Assembly: GCF_020215645.1 (NCBI RefSeq)
Contig: NZ_CP084058.1
Span: forward strand, 6,510,001 to 6,574,000
Length of the DNA stretch: 64,000 bases
Direction: 5' to 3'
From: Nonomuraea gerenzanensis
GTDB lineage: Bacteria; Actinomycetota; Actinomycetes; Streptosporangiales; Streptosporangiaceae
How positions within the stretch are numbered: the stretch's first letter is position 1; the number at the start of each line of letters is the position of its first letter. A model generated the notes under the pieces. That model was not told the DNA's origin, searched no databases, and saw only the letters and a program-made list of their open reading frames with translations. Shown here piece by piece: positions 50,002-57,354 of the stretch. Both the position numbers and the translations under genes were made by a program.

Positions 50002-50130
50002 CTACTGGAGTTCGATGCTCTTCCAGTTGGGACTGTAAGAGTCGAGGGACTTCTCCGTCTGCGCGTAGCCGTCGGCCCTGGCCTCGAAAGCGAGGTCCTC
50101 GTCGGCGGGGAACACGATCTGGTTGGGCAT
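50002..50130 (-). CDS. candidate RiPP precursor peptide, 42 residues
   Basis: A 42-residue ORF, ATG 50130 to TAG 50002, with Shine-Dalgarno GGAAGGA 7 nt upstream and a good promoter at 50170-50199. It begins MPNQIVFPADEDLAFEARAD, an acidic leader-like segment, and ends YSPNWKSIELQ. There is no Cys; possible modification sites are Thr25, Ser28, Ser31, Ser33 and Ser38, and Tyr and Trp residues lie in the C-terminal third. It is first in an operon with SagB-type, YcaO, TfuA and MFS genes. No similarity to a named precursor family is recognised, and the leader/core boundary is unknown. Confidence 0.82.
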   Translation of the reverse strand: MPNQIVFPADEDLAFEARADGYAQTEKSLDSYSPNWKSIELQ

Positions 50131-50169
50131 GAGGAAATCCTTCCCGCGAACATCTTGCTGACCTTTGTG

Positions 50170-50199
50170 AAGTTAGCAAGGGGCCGGAAGAACCGTCAA
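50170..50199 (-). promoter_or_regulatory. promoter of the RiPP operon
   Basis: On the minus strand TTGACG (50199-50194), an 18-nt spacer and TAACTT (50175-50170) form a good housekeeping-type promoter, 39 nt before the precursor ATG. The surrounding ~60 bp is AT-rich relative to the window. Confidence 0.65.
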
Positions 50200-50263
50200 T
50201 GCAATTAAAAGCGGGTCGAAATAGAGAGAAATATCGCCATATTGTCCGGCGGTGTTTGTGGTG

Positions 50264-50671
50264 TCAGCGCGAGAGGGTGTCGTCGGCGGCGGGCAGGCGC
50301 ACCGACAACGTGAGCCGGGACTGACCCTGCGGGTGATCCAGGAGCACCTGGTCGCAGACGGCGTTGATGATGGATAAGCCGAACCCGCCGGGACGGTTGG
50401 GGTCCCGGACGTGGTTGAGGTGGTCGGCGGTCAGCTTGCCCGCCGGGTCGGTGATCCGGACGGTGATGGCGTGCCCGTCGTGGCGGGCGTGCAGCGTGCC
50501 GGTGCCCGCGCCGTGGTCGAGCACGTTGGTGGCCGCCTCGTTGACCGCCAGCAGCAGGTCGATGAGCCGGGTGCCGGTCAGGCCGGCGGTGGTGGCGTAG
50601 GCGTGCACCCGCCGGCGCAGGCCGGCCAGGTCGCCGTCGATCGGGCAGCGCAGTTCCGCAGTGCTGGCCAT
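50264..50671 (-). CDS. anti-sigma factor-type serine kinase ATPase (RsbW-like)
   Basis: A 135-residue HATPase_c_2 protein with N-box NEAATNVLDHGAG, ITDPAGKL in the G1 position and GGFGLSIINAVCDQV as G2. It is closely similar in layout to the ATPase at 9886-10338. It lies downstream of no sigma factor and diverges from a LuxR-type regulator; the gap to the RiPP promoter is 64 bp, but no functional link is evident. The ATG at 50671 is the standard start. Confidence 0.87.
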   Translation of the reverse strand: MASTAELRCPIDGDLAGLRRRVHAYATTAGLTGTRLIDLLLAVNEAATNVLDHGAGTGTLHARHDGHAITVRITDPAGKLTADHLNHVRDPNRPGGFGLSIINAVCDQVLLDHPQGQSRLTLSVRLPAADDTLSR

Positions 50672-50853
50672 TGCCGCGAACCACCTACCCGTCAGTCATC
50701 GGAGAGGGGCAGAGGCGCCCGCTCCAACATGTCCGTGATGTGCAGTCTAAAACGTCCGCCGACCTTGGCGAACAGAGCGGGCGCGGCCCGGCGAACCACC
50801 AAGCACCGGACATGCAGCACTTACCGCGCACAATACGGCAAGAAATAAAGCCT

Positions 50854-50889
50854 TTGAATTTCCTCGTCCCGCGGATTCAGAATGCAGAA
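50854..50889 (+). promoter_or_regulatory. probable leaderless promoter of the LuxR-type gene
   Basis: TTGAAT (50854-50859), an 18-nt spacer and CAGAAT (50878-50883) end 6 nt before the GTG at 50890. No Shine-Dalgarno precedes that GTG. The upstream 60 bp are AT-rich. This supports GTG 50890 as the start rather than the ATG at 50671 that opens the frame. Confidence 0.5.
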
Positions 50890-51963
50890 GTGGTAGGTAC
50901 GCTTTCCGGATCGGCGCCCGACATCGAGCGCATGGCTCAGGAGCTGTGCGCCGCCGTGGAGTCCGCCGGTAGCCCCGTCGCGGCCGGAGCCGCCATCTCC
51001 CGGATGATCGCCCGCCAGGTCCCCCACGACGGGCTGCGCCTGGTCGGCCTGAACCCGGCGACCGGCCTCGGCCTGGGCACCTTCAGCTTCTGGCACGCCT
51101 ACCAGCCCGCGCTCATCAGCGAGCTGGTGCTCAACAGATTCCTGGACGGCGATCCGTGCCCGCCCCCGCTGCTCGCCCGGCACAGCGAGCCGATCGTCGT
51201 GGTGGGAGCAGGCGGCTGCGGCAACCCCGGGATCCGGCGGCTGCTGGCCTCGCACGGCATGGGCGGCGAGCTCCGGCTGCTGATCAGGGACCGCCACGGC
51301 CCGTGGGGCATGCTGGGCCTGCTGCGCGCCACCGACCTCAGCCCCTTCGGCCCGCAGGACTGCCTGCGGATGCGCCGGCTCGTCCCCGCGCTGCTGGCGG
51401 CGCTGCGGCACTACGTCACGGCAGGGCCGCTGACCCCATCGGTGCCCGCGCTCCCGACCGGCGTCATCATGGTCGGCCCCGATCACACCGTCAGGTCGGT
51501 CTCGCCGCAGGCGCGCGCCTGGATGCGGCAGATGTGGCCGGGCCTGGGCAGCGGGGTGCCCGACTGGATCGCCGACGCCTTCTGGGTCGGCCTGTCCCTG
51601 CACGCGCGTACGCACGCCCGCGACGCCCGCGCCTGGGCGCCGCTGCTCTGCACGCCGACCGCCAACTTCGGGCGCTCGATCCTCATCCACGCCCAGCCGC
51701 TGGACGACCGCGGCGAGGGCGACGTCGCGATCCTCGTCCAGGCCGCCGCCGGCAGCCTGCTGCTGCCGTCGTTCTGCGACTGGTACGGCATCACCGCCCG
51801 CGAACGCCGCGTCCTGGAACACCTGCACGACGGGGCGGCCCCGAAACAGATCGCCCGAGCCTTGGACGTGTCCGCCTACACCGTCAACGACCACCTGAAA
51901 TCGGTGTACGGCAAGACCCGCGCCCAGGGCAGGGACGAGCTGATCGCGGCCATCTCCGGCTGA
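50890..51963 (+). CDS. LuxR-family HTH transcriptional regulator
   Basis: A 357-residue protein with a C-terminal LuxR/GerE helix-turn-helix (ITARERRVLEHLHDGAAPKQ, IARALDVSAYTVNDHLKSVY). The N-terminal ~290 residues contain a GAF-like region (LIRDRHGPWGMLGLLRATDL) with no obvious cofactor site. This GAF-LuxR layout is common in actinomycetes. The frame opens earlier at 50671, but that segment has poor codon bias; the GTG at 50890 matches a leaderless promoter. Target unknown. Confidence 0.85.
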   Translation: MVGTLSGSAPDIERMAQELCAAVESAGSPVAAGAAISRMIARQVPHDGLRLVGLNPATGLGLGTFSFWHAYQPALISELVLNRFLDGDPCPPPLLARHSEPIVVVGAGGCGNPGIRRLLASHGMGGELRLLIRDRHGPWGMLGLLRATDLSPFGPQDCLRMRRLVPALLAALRHYVTAGPLTPSVPALPTGVIMVGPDHTVRSVSPQARAWMRQMWPGLGSGVPDWIADAFWVGLSLHARTHARDARAWAPLLCTPTANFGRSILIHAQPLDDRGEGDVAILVQAAAGSLLLPSFCDWYGITARERRVLEHLHDGAAPKQIARALDVSAYTVNDHLKSVYGKTRAQGRDELIAAISG

Positions 51964-52070
51964 GATCCCCGCGCTGGGGGGCCGTGCAGGTCTCGTCCGG
52001 GGCTGCACGGCCCGACTCGTCCGTCAATCCGCGTTCAGCGCGGCAGTGCCCGCGCCGGCGCGGCCGTCGG

Positions 52071-52457
52071 TCAGAAGACCGCCAGGTCGAAGCCGCCATC
52101 GGCCAGGTGCCCGGTGTTGGTGTCGTAGACGTTGACGGTGATCGTGTTCTGCCGCGAGCAGGTGGACGACGGGTTGCGGTAGGCGATGTGCGGGAGCCTG
52201 CGGGCGTGGCGCGGGGTGAGCAGGATCAGCGACCTCGACACCTTGATGTGGTGATCGACCTGCACGCAGTACTGCCCGACGCCGGCACGCCAGGACTTGT
52301 CGACGTTCTTCTCGCTGTTCAGCCTGCCGTTGGCGTCGATGATCGCCGCGGCGCGCAGGTACGAGGTCCCGCGGTCGGCGTGTGCCACGGGTGTGACGGC
52401 CACGACGAGCCCGGCGGCGGCCAGGGCCATTACGCCTGACACGGTACGACGAAGCAT
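52071..52457 (-). CDS. small secreted protein of unknown function
   Basis: A 128-residue protein with a clear Sec signal peptide: MLRRTVSGVMALAAAGLVVA and cleavage after AHA (about residue 27). The mature ~100 residues contain two Cys (likely one disulfide), several His and Arg and no recognised domain. The ATG at 52457 follows AAAGGGGAA. It is alone on its strand, followed by a 316-bp gap to the stress island. Confidence 0.82.
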   Translation of the reverse strand: MLRRTVSGVMALAAAGLVVAVTPVAHADRGTSYLRAAAIIDANGRLNSEKNVDKSWRAGVGQYCVQVDHHIKVSRSLILLTPRHARRLPHIAYRNPSSTCSRQNTITVNVYDTNTGHLADGGFDLAVF

Positions 52458-52773
52458 AGGGATTCCCCTTTCGGTTGTTGTTGGCTGAATGCCATGACCG
52501 AAAGTAAGTCCGCGTGGCCTGCGAAAACGCGAGCCACCCCGTGCGAATCGATCAAAAAACCTTGATCGATGGCACCCGAACCCATGACCATGTCCGCGGG
52601 GGAATGACGCCCCGCCGCAGCCCATCCGAAATGCCCCTTCGGCCGCCGTGCGGCGCCCTCGATCCAGGACGTCGCTCCCGCGCTGACCAACGACTGTCCC
52701 CGTTCGGGACCTTCGCCCCTGAACACCGCCGTGCTCCTGGGATGTGATGAAGACGACCGACAAGGAGGCCATC
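52458..52773. other. 316-bp control region before the CBS-BON operon
   Basis: No gene is supported here. It holds a CGATCAA-N6-TTGATCG inverted repeat at 52549-52568 with an A-rich loop (hairpin or operator) and a DosR-like box at 52703-52723. The remainder shows nothing recognisable. Confidence 0.55.
52703..52723. promoter_or_regulatory. DosR/OsdR-like box upstream of the CBS operon
   Basis: An imperfect palindrome with core GGGACCTTCGCCCC flanked by TTC and TGAA resembles the DosR (DevR) box GGGACTWWAGTCCC. It lies about 50 bp before the first CBS gene, in keeping with activator sites in dormancy regulons. The match is partial. Confidence 0.45.
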
Positions 52774-53454
52774 ATGCGCATGACCGTCGCGGACGTCATG
52801 ACGGACGAAGTCGTCGCCGTCGCCGCCGCCACCCCCTTCAAACAGATCGCCGAAACCCTCATCACCGGCGGCATCAGCGCCGTCCCCGTCACCGACGACG
52901 GCAACCACGTGCTCGGCATGGTGTCCGAAGCCGACCTGCTGCGCAAAGAGGAGTTTCGCGAGCAGTACTACCGCGAGGGCTACCGGCCGCCGCTGCGCGC
53001 CCGGCTGCGCCACCCCAAGGGCCGGCAGAAGGCCGACGGCGACACCGCCGCCGAGCTGATGACCAGCCCCGCCGTCACCATCACCGCCGCCGCCGCTGCC
53101 GTGGAGGCCGCCCGTCTCATGGACGAACGCGACGTCAAACGCCTCGCCGTCGTCGACTACGACGGCCGCCTGGTGGGCATCGTCAGCCGCCGCGACCTGG
53201 TCAAGCTGTTCCTGCGCCCCGACGAGGAGATCGCCGCCGAGATCCGCGACGACGTCCTGGACCGGAGCCTGTGGGTCGACACCGACGGTGTGCGGGTAGA
53301 GGTGCGCCAGGGCATCGTCACCCTGACCGGCTGGATGGAGCGCCGCACCGAGGCCGCGATCGCCGTGCGCATGGCGGGCCGGGTCAACGGTGTGGTGGAT
53401 GTGATCGACAAGCTCACCTGGAAGAACGACGACTCGCGGTGGGAGGCGTACTAG
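52774..53454 (+). CDS. CBS-pair and BON domain protein
   Basis: A 226-residue protein: tandem CBS motifs (VADVMTDEVVAVAAATPFKQ to VLGMVSEADLLRKEEF, and AAELMTSPAVTITA to LVGIVSRRDLVKLFLRPDEE) followed by a BON domain (VEVRQGIVTLTGWMERRTEA to VNGVVDVIDKL). CBS pairs bind adenylates and BON binds phospholipid or interfaces; together they resemble hypoxia-induced actinobacterial proteins. The ATG at 52774 follows AAGGAGG 5 nt upstream; earlier ATGs lack this. First of three CBS genes in an operon. Confidence 0.92.
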   Translation: MRMTVADVMTDEVVAVAAATPFKQIAETLITGGISAVPVTDDGNHVLGMVSEADLLRKEEFREQYYREGYRPPLRARLRHPKGRQKADGDTAAELMTSPAVTITAAAAAVEAARLMDERDVKRLAVVDYDGRLVGIVSRRDLVKLFLRPDEEIAAEIRDDVLDRSLWVDTDGVRVEVRQGIVTLTGWMERRTEAAIAVRMAGRVNGVVDVIDKLTWKNDDSRWEAY

Positions 53455-53456
53455 TC

Positions 53457-54062
53457 ATGCTCGTGCGCGAGGTCATGAGCAGCCCGGCCATCGTGGTGCG
53501 CCGTACCGACCCGGTGCGGCGCGCCATCCGGACGCTCTACGTCAACGACATCACCGCCGCGCCCGTCGTCGACGACTCCGGCCGGCTGGTCGGCGTGGTC
53601 AGCGAGCTGGATCTGCTGCGCGGGGAGTTCGAGCCGGACCCGCGCGCCACCGTCCGTCCCGTGCCGGCGGCGCACGAGCCGCCGCCCCGCCGGGTGATGG
53701 AGGTGATGACCCGCCAGGCCGTCACCGTCACCGAGACCACCGACGTCACCGCCGCCATCGATCTCATGGTCGGCAAGCGCGTCAAGAGCCTGCCCGTGCT
53801 GCACGGCGACCGGATCACCGGCATGGTCAGCCGCCGCGACCTGATGGCGATGCTGGCCCGTCCCGACGACGAGCTGCGCCAGGCGGTCGTGACCGCCCTG
53901 CGCGAGCAGTACCCGTTCGGCCCCAGCTGGGAGGTCACCGTGCGTGACGGTGTCGCCGAGCTGAGCGGCCCGCCCCACCCGCACGCCGACCACATCGCCG
54001 ACGTGCTCGCCCGCACCGTGCCCGGCATCGTCCGGGTCAAGCACCTCAGGAGATCACCATGA
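53457..54062 (+). CDS. CBS-pair protein with degenerate BON-like tail
   Basis: A 201-residue protein: CBS 1 LVREVMSSPAIVVRRTDPVR to LVGVVSELDLL, CBS 2 VMEVMTRQAVTVTETTDVTA to ITGMVSRRDLMAMLARPDDE, then VTVRDGVAELSGPPHPHADH to VPGIVRVKHL, a weak BON domain. It starts 2 bp after the previous stop and its stop overlaps the next ATG (ATGA), so it is translationally coupled on both sides. An adenylate-sensing role is inferred from the family. Confidence 0.9.
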   Translation: MLVREVMSSPAIVVRRTDPVRRAIRTLYVNDITAAPVVDDSGRLVGVVSELDLLRGEFEPDPRATVRPVPAAHEPPPRRVMEVMTRQAVTVTETTDVTAAIDLMVGKRVKSLPVLHGDRITGMVSRRDLMAMLARPDDELRQAVVTALREQYPFGPSWEVTVRDGVAELSGPPHPHADHIADVLARTVPGIVRVKHLRRSP

Positions 54063-54742
54063 CCCGCACCGTCGAGAACGTGATGACCACCGACGTGGTC
54101 GCCGTCAACGCTGAAGCCTCCTTCCACACCGTCGCCGAACTGCTCATCGACAAGGGCGTCAGCGGCGTGCCCGTCCTGGACGACGACAACCGCGTGGTCG
54201 GCGTCGTGTCCGAGGCCGACCTGCTGGCCAAGGAGGAGTTCAAGGAGCGCTACTACGGCGACGACTACCGGCCGCCGCTGCGCGCCCGCATCCGGCACGC
54301 CACCGGCAGTGAGGGCAGCGGGTACCGCAAGTCCGTCGGTGAGAGCGCCGGCGCGCTGATGACCAGCCCCGCCCACGTCACCACCCCCGACACCTCCGTC
54401 GTGTCGGCCGCCCGTCTGATGGACCGCTACGGCGTCAAGCGCCTGCCCGTCGTGGACGCCGACGGCCGCCTGGTCGGGATCGTCAGCCGCCGCGATCTGA
54501 TCAAGGTCTTCCTGCGGCCGGATCAGGAGATCGAGCAGGAGGTGCGCGAGGCGCTGCACGGCAAGGCCGACGTCGCCGTCACCGACGGGATCGTGTCCCT
54601 CAGCGGCACCTACACCGAGCGCAGCTCGGCCATCACCGCCGTCCGACTGGCCGAGAACATCGACGGGGTGGTGGCCGTGCACGACGAGCTCGCCTACAAG
54701 CACGACGACATCGCCGACCTGCCCATGTGGGGCGGCGCATGA
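54059..54742 (+). CDS. CBS-pair and BON domain protein
   Basis: A 227-residue paralogue of the protein at 52774-53454 with the same order: CBS (VENVMTTDVVAVNAEASFHT, VVGVVSEADLLAKEEF), a basic linker with DDYRPPLRARIRHATG shared with the first paralogue, CBS 2 (GALMTSPAHVTTPDTSVV, GRLVGIVSRRDLIKVFLRPD) and a BON domain (VAVTDGIVSLSGTYTERSSA). Last gene of the operon, followed 29 bp later by a strong terminator. Confidence 0.92.
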   Translation: MTRTVENVMTTDVVAVNAEASFHTVAELLIDKGVSGVPVLDDDNRVVGVVSEADLLAKEEFKERYYGDDYRPPLRARIRHATGSEGSGYRKSVGESAGALMTSPAHVTTPDTSVVSAARLMDRYGVKRLPVVDADGRLVGIVSRRDLIKVFLRPDQEIEQEVREALHGKADVAVTDGIVSLSGTYTERSSAITAVRLAENIDGVVAVHDELAYKHDDIADLPMWGGA

Positions 54743-54771
54743 CGTTCCTGATCGGCCCGGCCGCACGAGAC

Positions 54772-54810
54772 AGCGCCCACCTCCCCGTTGCCGGAGGTGG
54801 GCGCTGCTTT
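54772..54810 (+). terminator. strong hairpin terminator after the CBS operon
   Basis: Perfect 13-bp arms AGCGCCCACCTCC (54772-54784) and GGAGGTGGGCGCT (54793-54805) with an 8-nt loop, followed by GCTTT. The long GC-rich stem with a short T-tract is typical of actinomycete terminators and could serve the convergent USP gene too. Confidence 0.9.
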
Positions 54811-54895
54811 CTGCCGCCGCGTGAGGCGGGCGCGGCCTTCGGCGCCGCCGGGGCGAAGCGGCCCTGGTCGTGCGAGCGCGAGGTCGGAGGGCGCG

Positions 54896-55726
54896 TCAGC
54901 GCACCACGGCGACAGGGCACGGCGCGTGGTGCACCATGGCCTGACTGACGGAGCCGAGGAGCAGCCCGCGCGCCTCGCCCAGGCCACGCGCCCCGACCAC
55001 CAGCAGGCACGCCTTGCGCGCCGCCTCCAGCAGCGCCCCCCGCGCGGGCTCGTCCACCACCTCCACCCCCGCCTCCAGCCCCGGAAAGGCACGCTGCCGG
55101 CTGACCAGATCGTTCCAGGCCGACCCCTGCGCCTGGACGCCCAGCTCGGCCACATCTCTCGCCCCGCCCCGCTCCCGCTGGGCGATCAGCACCTGCAGGC
55201 GAGTCTCCAGCAGGTACGCCTCAACCGCGGCGAACCCCAGCGCGCCCGTAGCCTCCGGCGAGCCGTCGAAACCCACCAGGACATCGCGGGCACCCCGCGC
55301 CACCGGGTCTCCGTGCATGACGATCACCGGGCAGCGAGCCCGGGAGGCGACGTGGCCGCTCACGGAGCCCACCGTCAGCCCCCGGCGCTCGCCGTGCTCC
55401 CGGCTGCCGACCACGATCAGCTCCGCGTCGGCGGACAGGTCGGTCAGCAGGGCGGACGGTGAGCCGCGGCCGATCAGTGTGTTGACCGGCACGCCGGGAT
55501 GGTGCCGTCCGGCCCACGCCGCCGCGGCCTTGACCAGCCGCTGGGCGGGACGGCGGACGAGCTCGAGCGGCAGCACCTCGCCGGGCCGCTCGCGATGGGG
55601 CCGGTCCCAGGCGTGACACACGGTCAGCGGCACCCCTCTGCCGGCCGCTTCGGCACCGCCCCACCGCAGCGCCTCCCGCGCCGCGAGGGAGCCGTCGAAA
55701 CCCACCACCACACCGAGATCGCTCAT
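54896..55726 (-). CDS. universal stress protein, tandem UspA domains
   Basis: A 276-residue protein with two Usp domains: VVVGFDGSLAAREALRWGGA to ELIVVGSREHGERRGLTVGS and DVLVGFDGSPEATGALGFAA to LLVVGARGLGEARGLLLGSV. The ATP-binding G-2x-G-9x-G(S/T) signature is visible in both (GSREHG...GSVS and GARGLG...GSVS). The ATG at 55726 begins the first beta strand; the longer frame is not coding-like. A DosR-like box lies 72 bp upstream. USPs of this type mark hypoxia and stationary-phase regulons. Confidence 0.93.
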   Translation of the reverse strand: MSDLGVVVGFDGSLAAREALRWGGAEAAGRGVPLTVCHAWDRPHRERPGEVLPLELVRRPAQRLVKAAAAWAGRHHPGVPVNTLIGRGSPSALLTDLSADAELIVVGSREHGERRGLTVGSVSGHVASRARCPVIVMHGDPVARGARDVLVGFDGSPEATGALGFAAVEAYLLETRLQVLIAQRERGGARDVAELGVQAQGSAWNDLVSRQRAFPGLEAGVEVVDEPARGALLEAARKACLLVVGARGLGEARGLLLGSVSQAMVHHAPCPVAVVR

Positions 55727-55797
55727 GTCCGTCGCCACCTCCGCCGCACACTCTCTCCCGCAGGAGTGGCGCCGTTCAGAGTCGTTCCTCCTCCAGC

Positions 55798-55816
55798 GGA
55801 GGGACTTCAGTCCTCC
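55798..55816. promoter_or_regulatory. DosR/OsdR-like box upstream of the USP gene
   Basis: GGAGGGACTTCAGTCCTCC is an almost perfect 19-bp palindrome whose core GGGACTTCAGTCCT fits the DosR consensus GGGACTWWAGTCCC at 12 of 14 positions. It is the best match of the island, about 72 bp before the USP start and about 70 bp before the end of the nitroreductase gene. Confidence 0.65.
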
Positions 55817-55885
55817 AGCAGGCCCAGCCGCCGTTGCGGCGAGCCGGGATGAAACGCGCCCCGCGGGTCCGAGCCGCACATCGGA

Positions 55886-56395
55886 TCAAGCCGAAGCGGG
55901 CCCTTCCGTCCGGGCGGGGCCGGACGCGCCCCGCTCAGGGGCCGTGATGCGGAACACCGGAACCTGGGCGGCGATCCGCTCGAAGTCCGCCGGCGGCGCG
56001 TGCCGGTCCACCGGGATGTGCGGGCGCGCGCCCGGCGCCAATGCCAGGTAGCGGCGCAGGATGGGCGCGCGCCCGGCGGGCTGGACCTCGACCAGGCGCA
56101 CGCTCCGGCGCCGGCCGTGCCGCAGCACCGCCCGGCCACCGGCCGCGCGCACGTTGAGCACCCAGTTGGTGCGCTGCCCCAGCATCGCCACCAGGTACCG
56201 CTGTCCCTGGTGGTCGGCCATCACCAGGGGGAAGGTGATGATCCGGCCCGTACGGCGGCCCCGCACCTCCAGCGTCACCAGGCGCGGCACCACTCCGCTG
56301 GAGTGCACCACGTTCCAGGCCCGGTTCATGACCCGGGCCACCCGATTCGGCCGGCCGCCGCGGTAGAGGCGGCGCAGCCAGCGCCCATGTCCCAT
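55886..56395 (-). CDS. deazaflavin (F420)-dependent nitroreductase-family oxidoreductase
   Basis: A 169-residue split-barrel protein of the DDN family: LVTLEVRGRRTGRIITFPLV, YLVAMLGQRTNWVLNVRAAG and RAVLRHGRRRSVRLVEVQPA, then PVFRITAP at the end. These enzymes use cofactor F420H2 to reduce quinones or nitro compounds, often for redox balance under hypoxia. The basic N-terminal helix may associate with the membrane. It lies 12 bp downstream of the sigma factor gene on the same strand and may be cotranscribed. Confidence 0.9.
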   Translation of the reverse strand: MGHGRWLRRLYRGGRPNRVARVMNRAWNVVHSSGVVPRLVTLEVRGRRTGRIITFPLVMADHQGQRYLVAMLGQRTNWVLNVRAAGGRAVLRHGRRRSVRLVEVQPAGRAPILRRYLALAPGARPHIPVDRHAPPADFERIAAQVPVFRITAPERGASGPARTEGPASA

Positions 56396-56407
56396 GATCG
56401 TCCTCTC

Positions 56408-57307
56408 TCAGCTCGCCCACGCGCGCAGGCCGTACGACCTGCCCCGGCGGCGCAGCCCGGTGAGCGACTCCTGCTCCAGCCGGCGGACCCGCTGCGGGGT
56501 CAGCCCGAGTTTCTCGGCGACCTGCTGGGCCGTGTGCGGGGCGTGCCCGTCCAGGCCGAACCTGAGCCGCACGATCAGCGCCTGGCGCGGCTCGAGCCCG
56601 GCCACGAGGCGTCCGAGGAGCTTCTTCAGCGCCCGTTGCTCGATCAGGTGCTCGGTGGCGGGCGCCCGGTCCTCCTCGATCAGCTCGCCGAGGGTGTGGT
56701 GGTGCCGTTCCTCGCCCGCCTCGACGTCCAGGCTGGCGCAGGCGGCGGGCAGCCGCCGCAGGAAGGCCAGTCTCGCGGGTTTCTGCCCGGCCTCCTCGGC
56801 CAGCTCCCGCTCGGTCGGGACGCGTGCCAGCCGGTGCAGTGCCCGCGCTTCCGCTCGGGAGAGCTTGGCGAGCTCGTCCTGCACGGCGATGGGCAGCCGC
56901 ACCATGGACGCGTGTTCCAGCCCCCGCTGGATCGCCTTGCGGATCCACCAGGTGGCGACCGTGGAGAACCGGTTGCCGCGGGTGTGGTCGAACCGCTCGA
57001 CGGCCTCGATCAGCCCGAGGTTGCCGTCCTGGATCACGTCCGCCAGCGACAGGCCGCGGTGGGCGTAGCGCTTGGCGATGGACACGACCAGCCGCAGGTT
57101 CGCCTCGATCAGGTGCCGTCTGGCCGCCTGGCCGTCGGCGACGGTGTCCCGCAGCCCCGGCTCCGCGCCGCCCTGCCGGAGGCGCCGGGCGGCGCGGGTG
57201 CCCGCTTCCATCCGCTCGGCGAGCGCGACCTCCTCGGCGGCGGTCAGCAGCGGCGTGCGGCCGATGCGGGTCAGGTAGCCGTGCAACGGACCCGCTTCGG
57301 CGTTCAT
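56408..57307 (-). CDS. group 2 sigma-70 factor (HrdB/SigB-like)
   Basis: A 299-residue sigma-70: region 1.2 (GPLHGYLTRIGRTPLLTAAE), region 2 (LIEANLRLVVSIAKRYAHRG, LSLADVIQDGNLGLIEAVER, STVATWWIRKAIQRGL), region 3 and region 4 (LEPRQALIVRLRFGLDGHAP, TAQQVAEKLGLTPQRVRRLE). It lacks the long N-terminal region of the primary sigma, so it is an alternative group 2 factor. The ATG at 57307 begins region 1.2; the upstream open frame is not coding-like. Its place between stress genes suggests a dedicated stress sigma. Confidence 0.93.
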   Translation of the reverse strand: MNAEAGPLHGYLTRIGRTPLLTAAEEVALAERMEAGTRAARRLRQGGAEPGLRDTVADGQAARRHLIEANLRLVVSIAKRYAHRGLSLADVIQDGNLGLIEAVERFDHTRGNRFSTVATWWIRKAIQRGLEHASMVRLPIAVQDELAKLSRAEARALHRLARVPTERELAEEAGQKPARLAFLRRLPAACASLDVEAGEERHHHTLGELIEEDRAPATEHLIEQRALKKLLGRLVAGLEPRQALIVRLRFGLDGHAPHTAQQVAEKLGLTPQRVRRLEQESLTGLRRRGRSYGLRAWAS

Positions 57308-57354
57308 CGGGTCATCCTGGTCATGGCTCCTCCTCCGTGTCCACGGCGACGCTC

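Noticed and set aside
47726..50130. Classical TOMM (thiazole/oxazole) cluster such as streptolysin or microcin B17 type
   Set aside because: No C protein, E1-like/ocin-ThiF or F protein, no Cys in the precursor, and YcaO lacks the PxPxP tail; TfuA points elsewhere.
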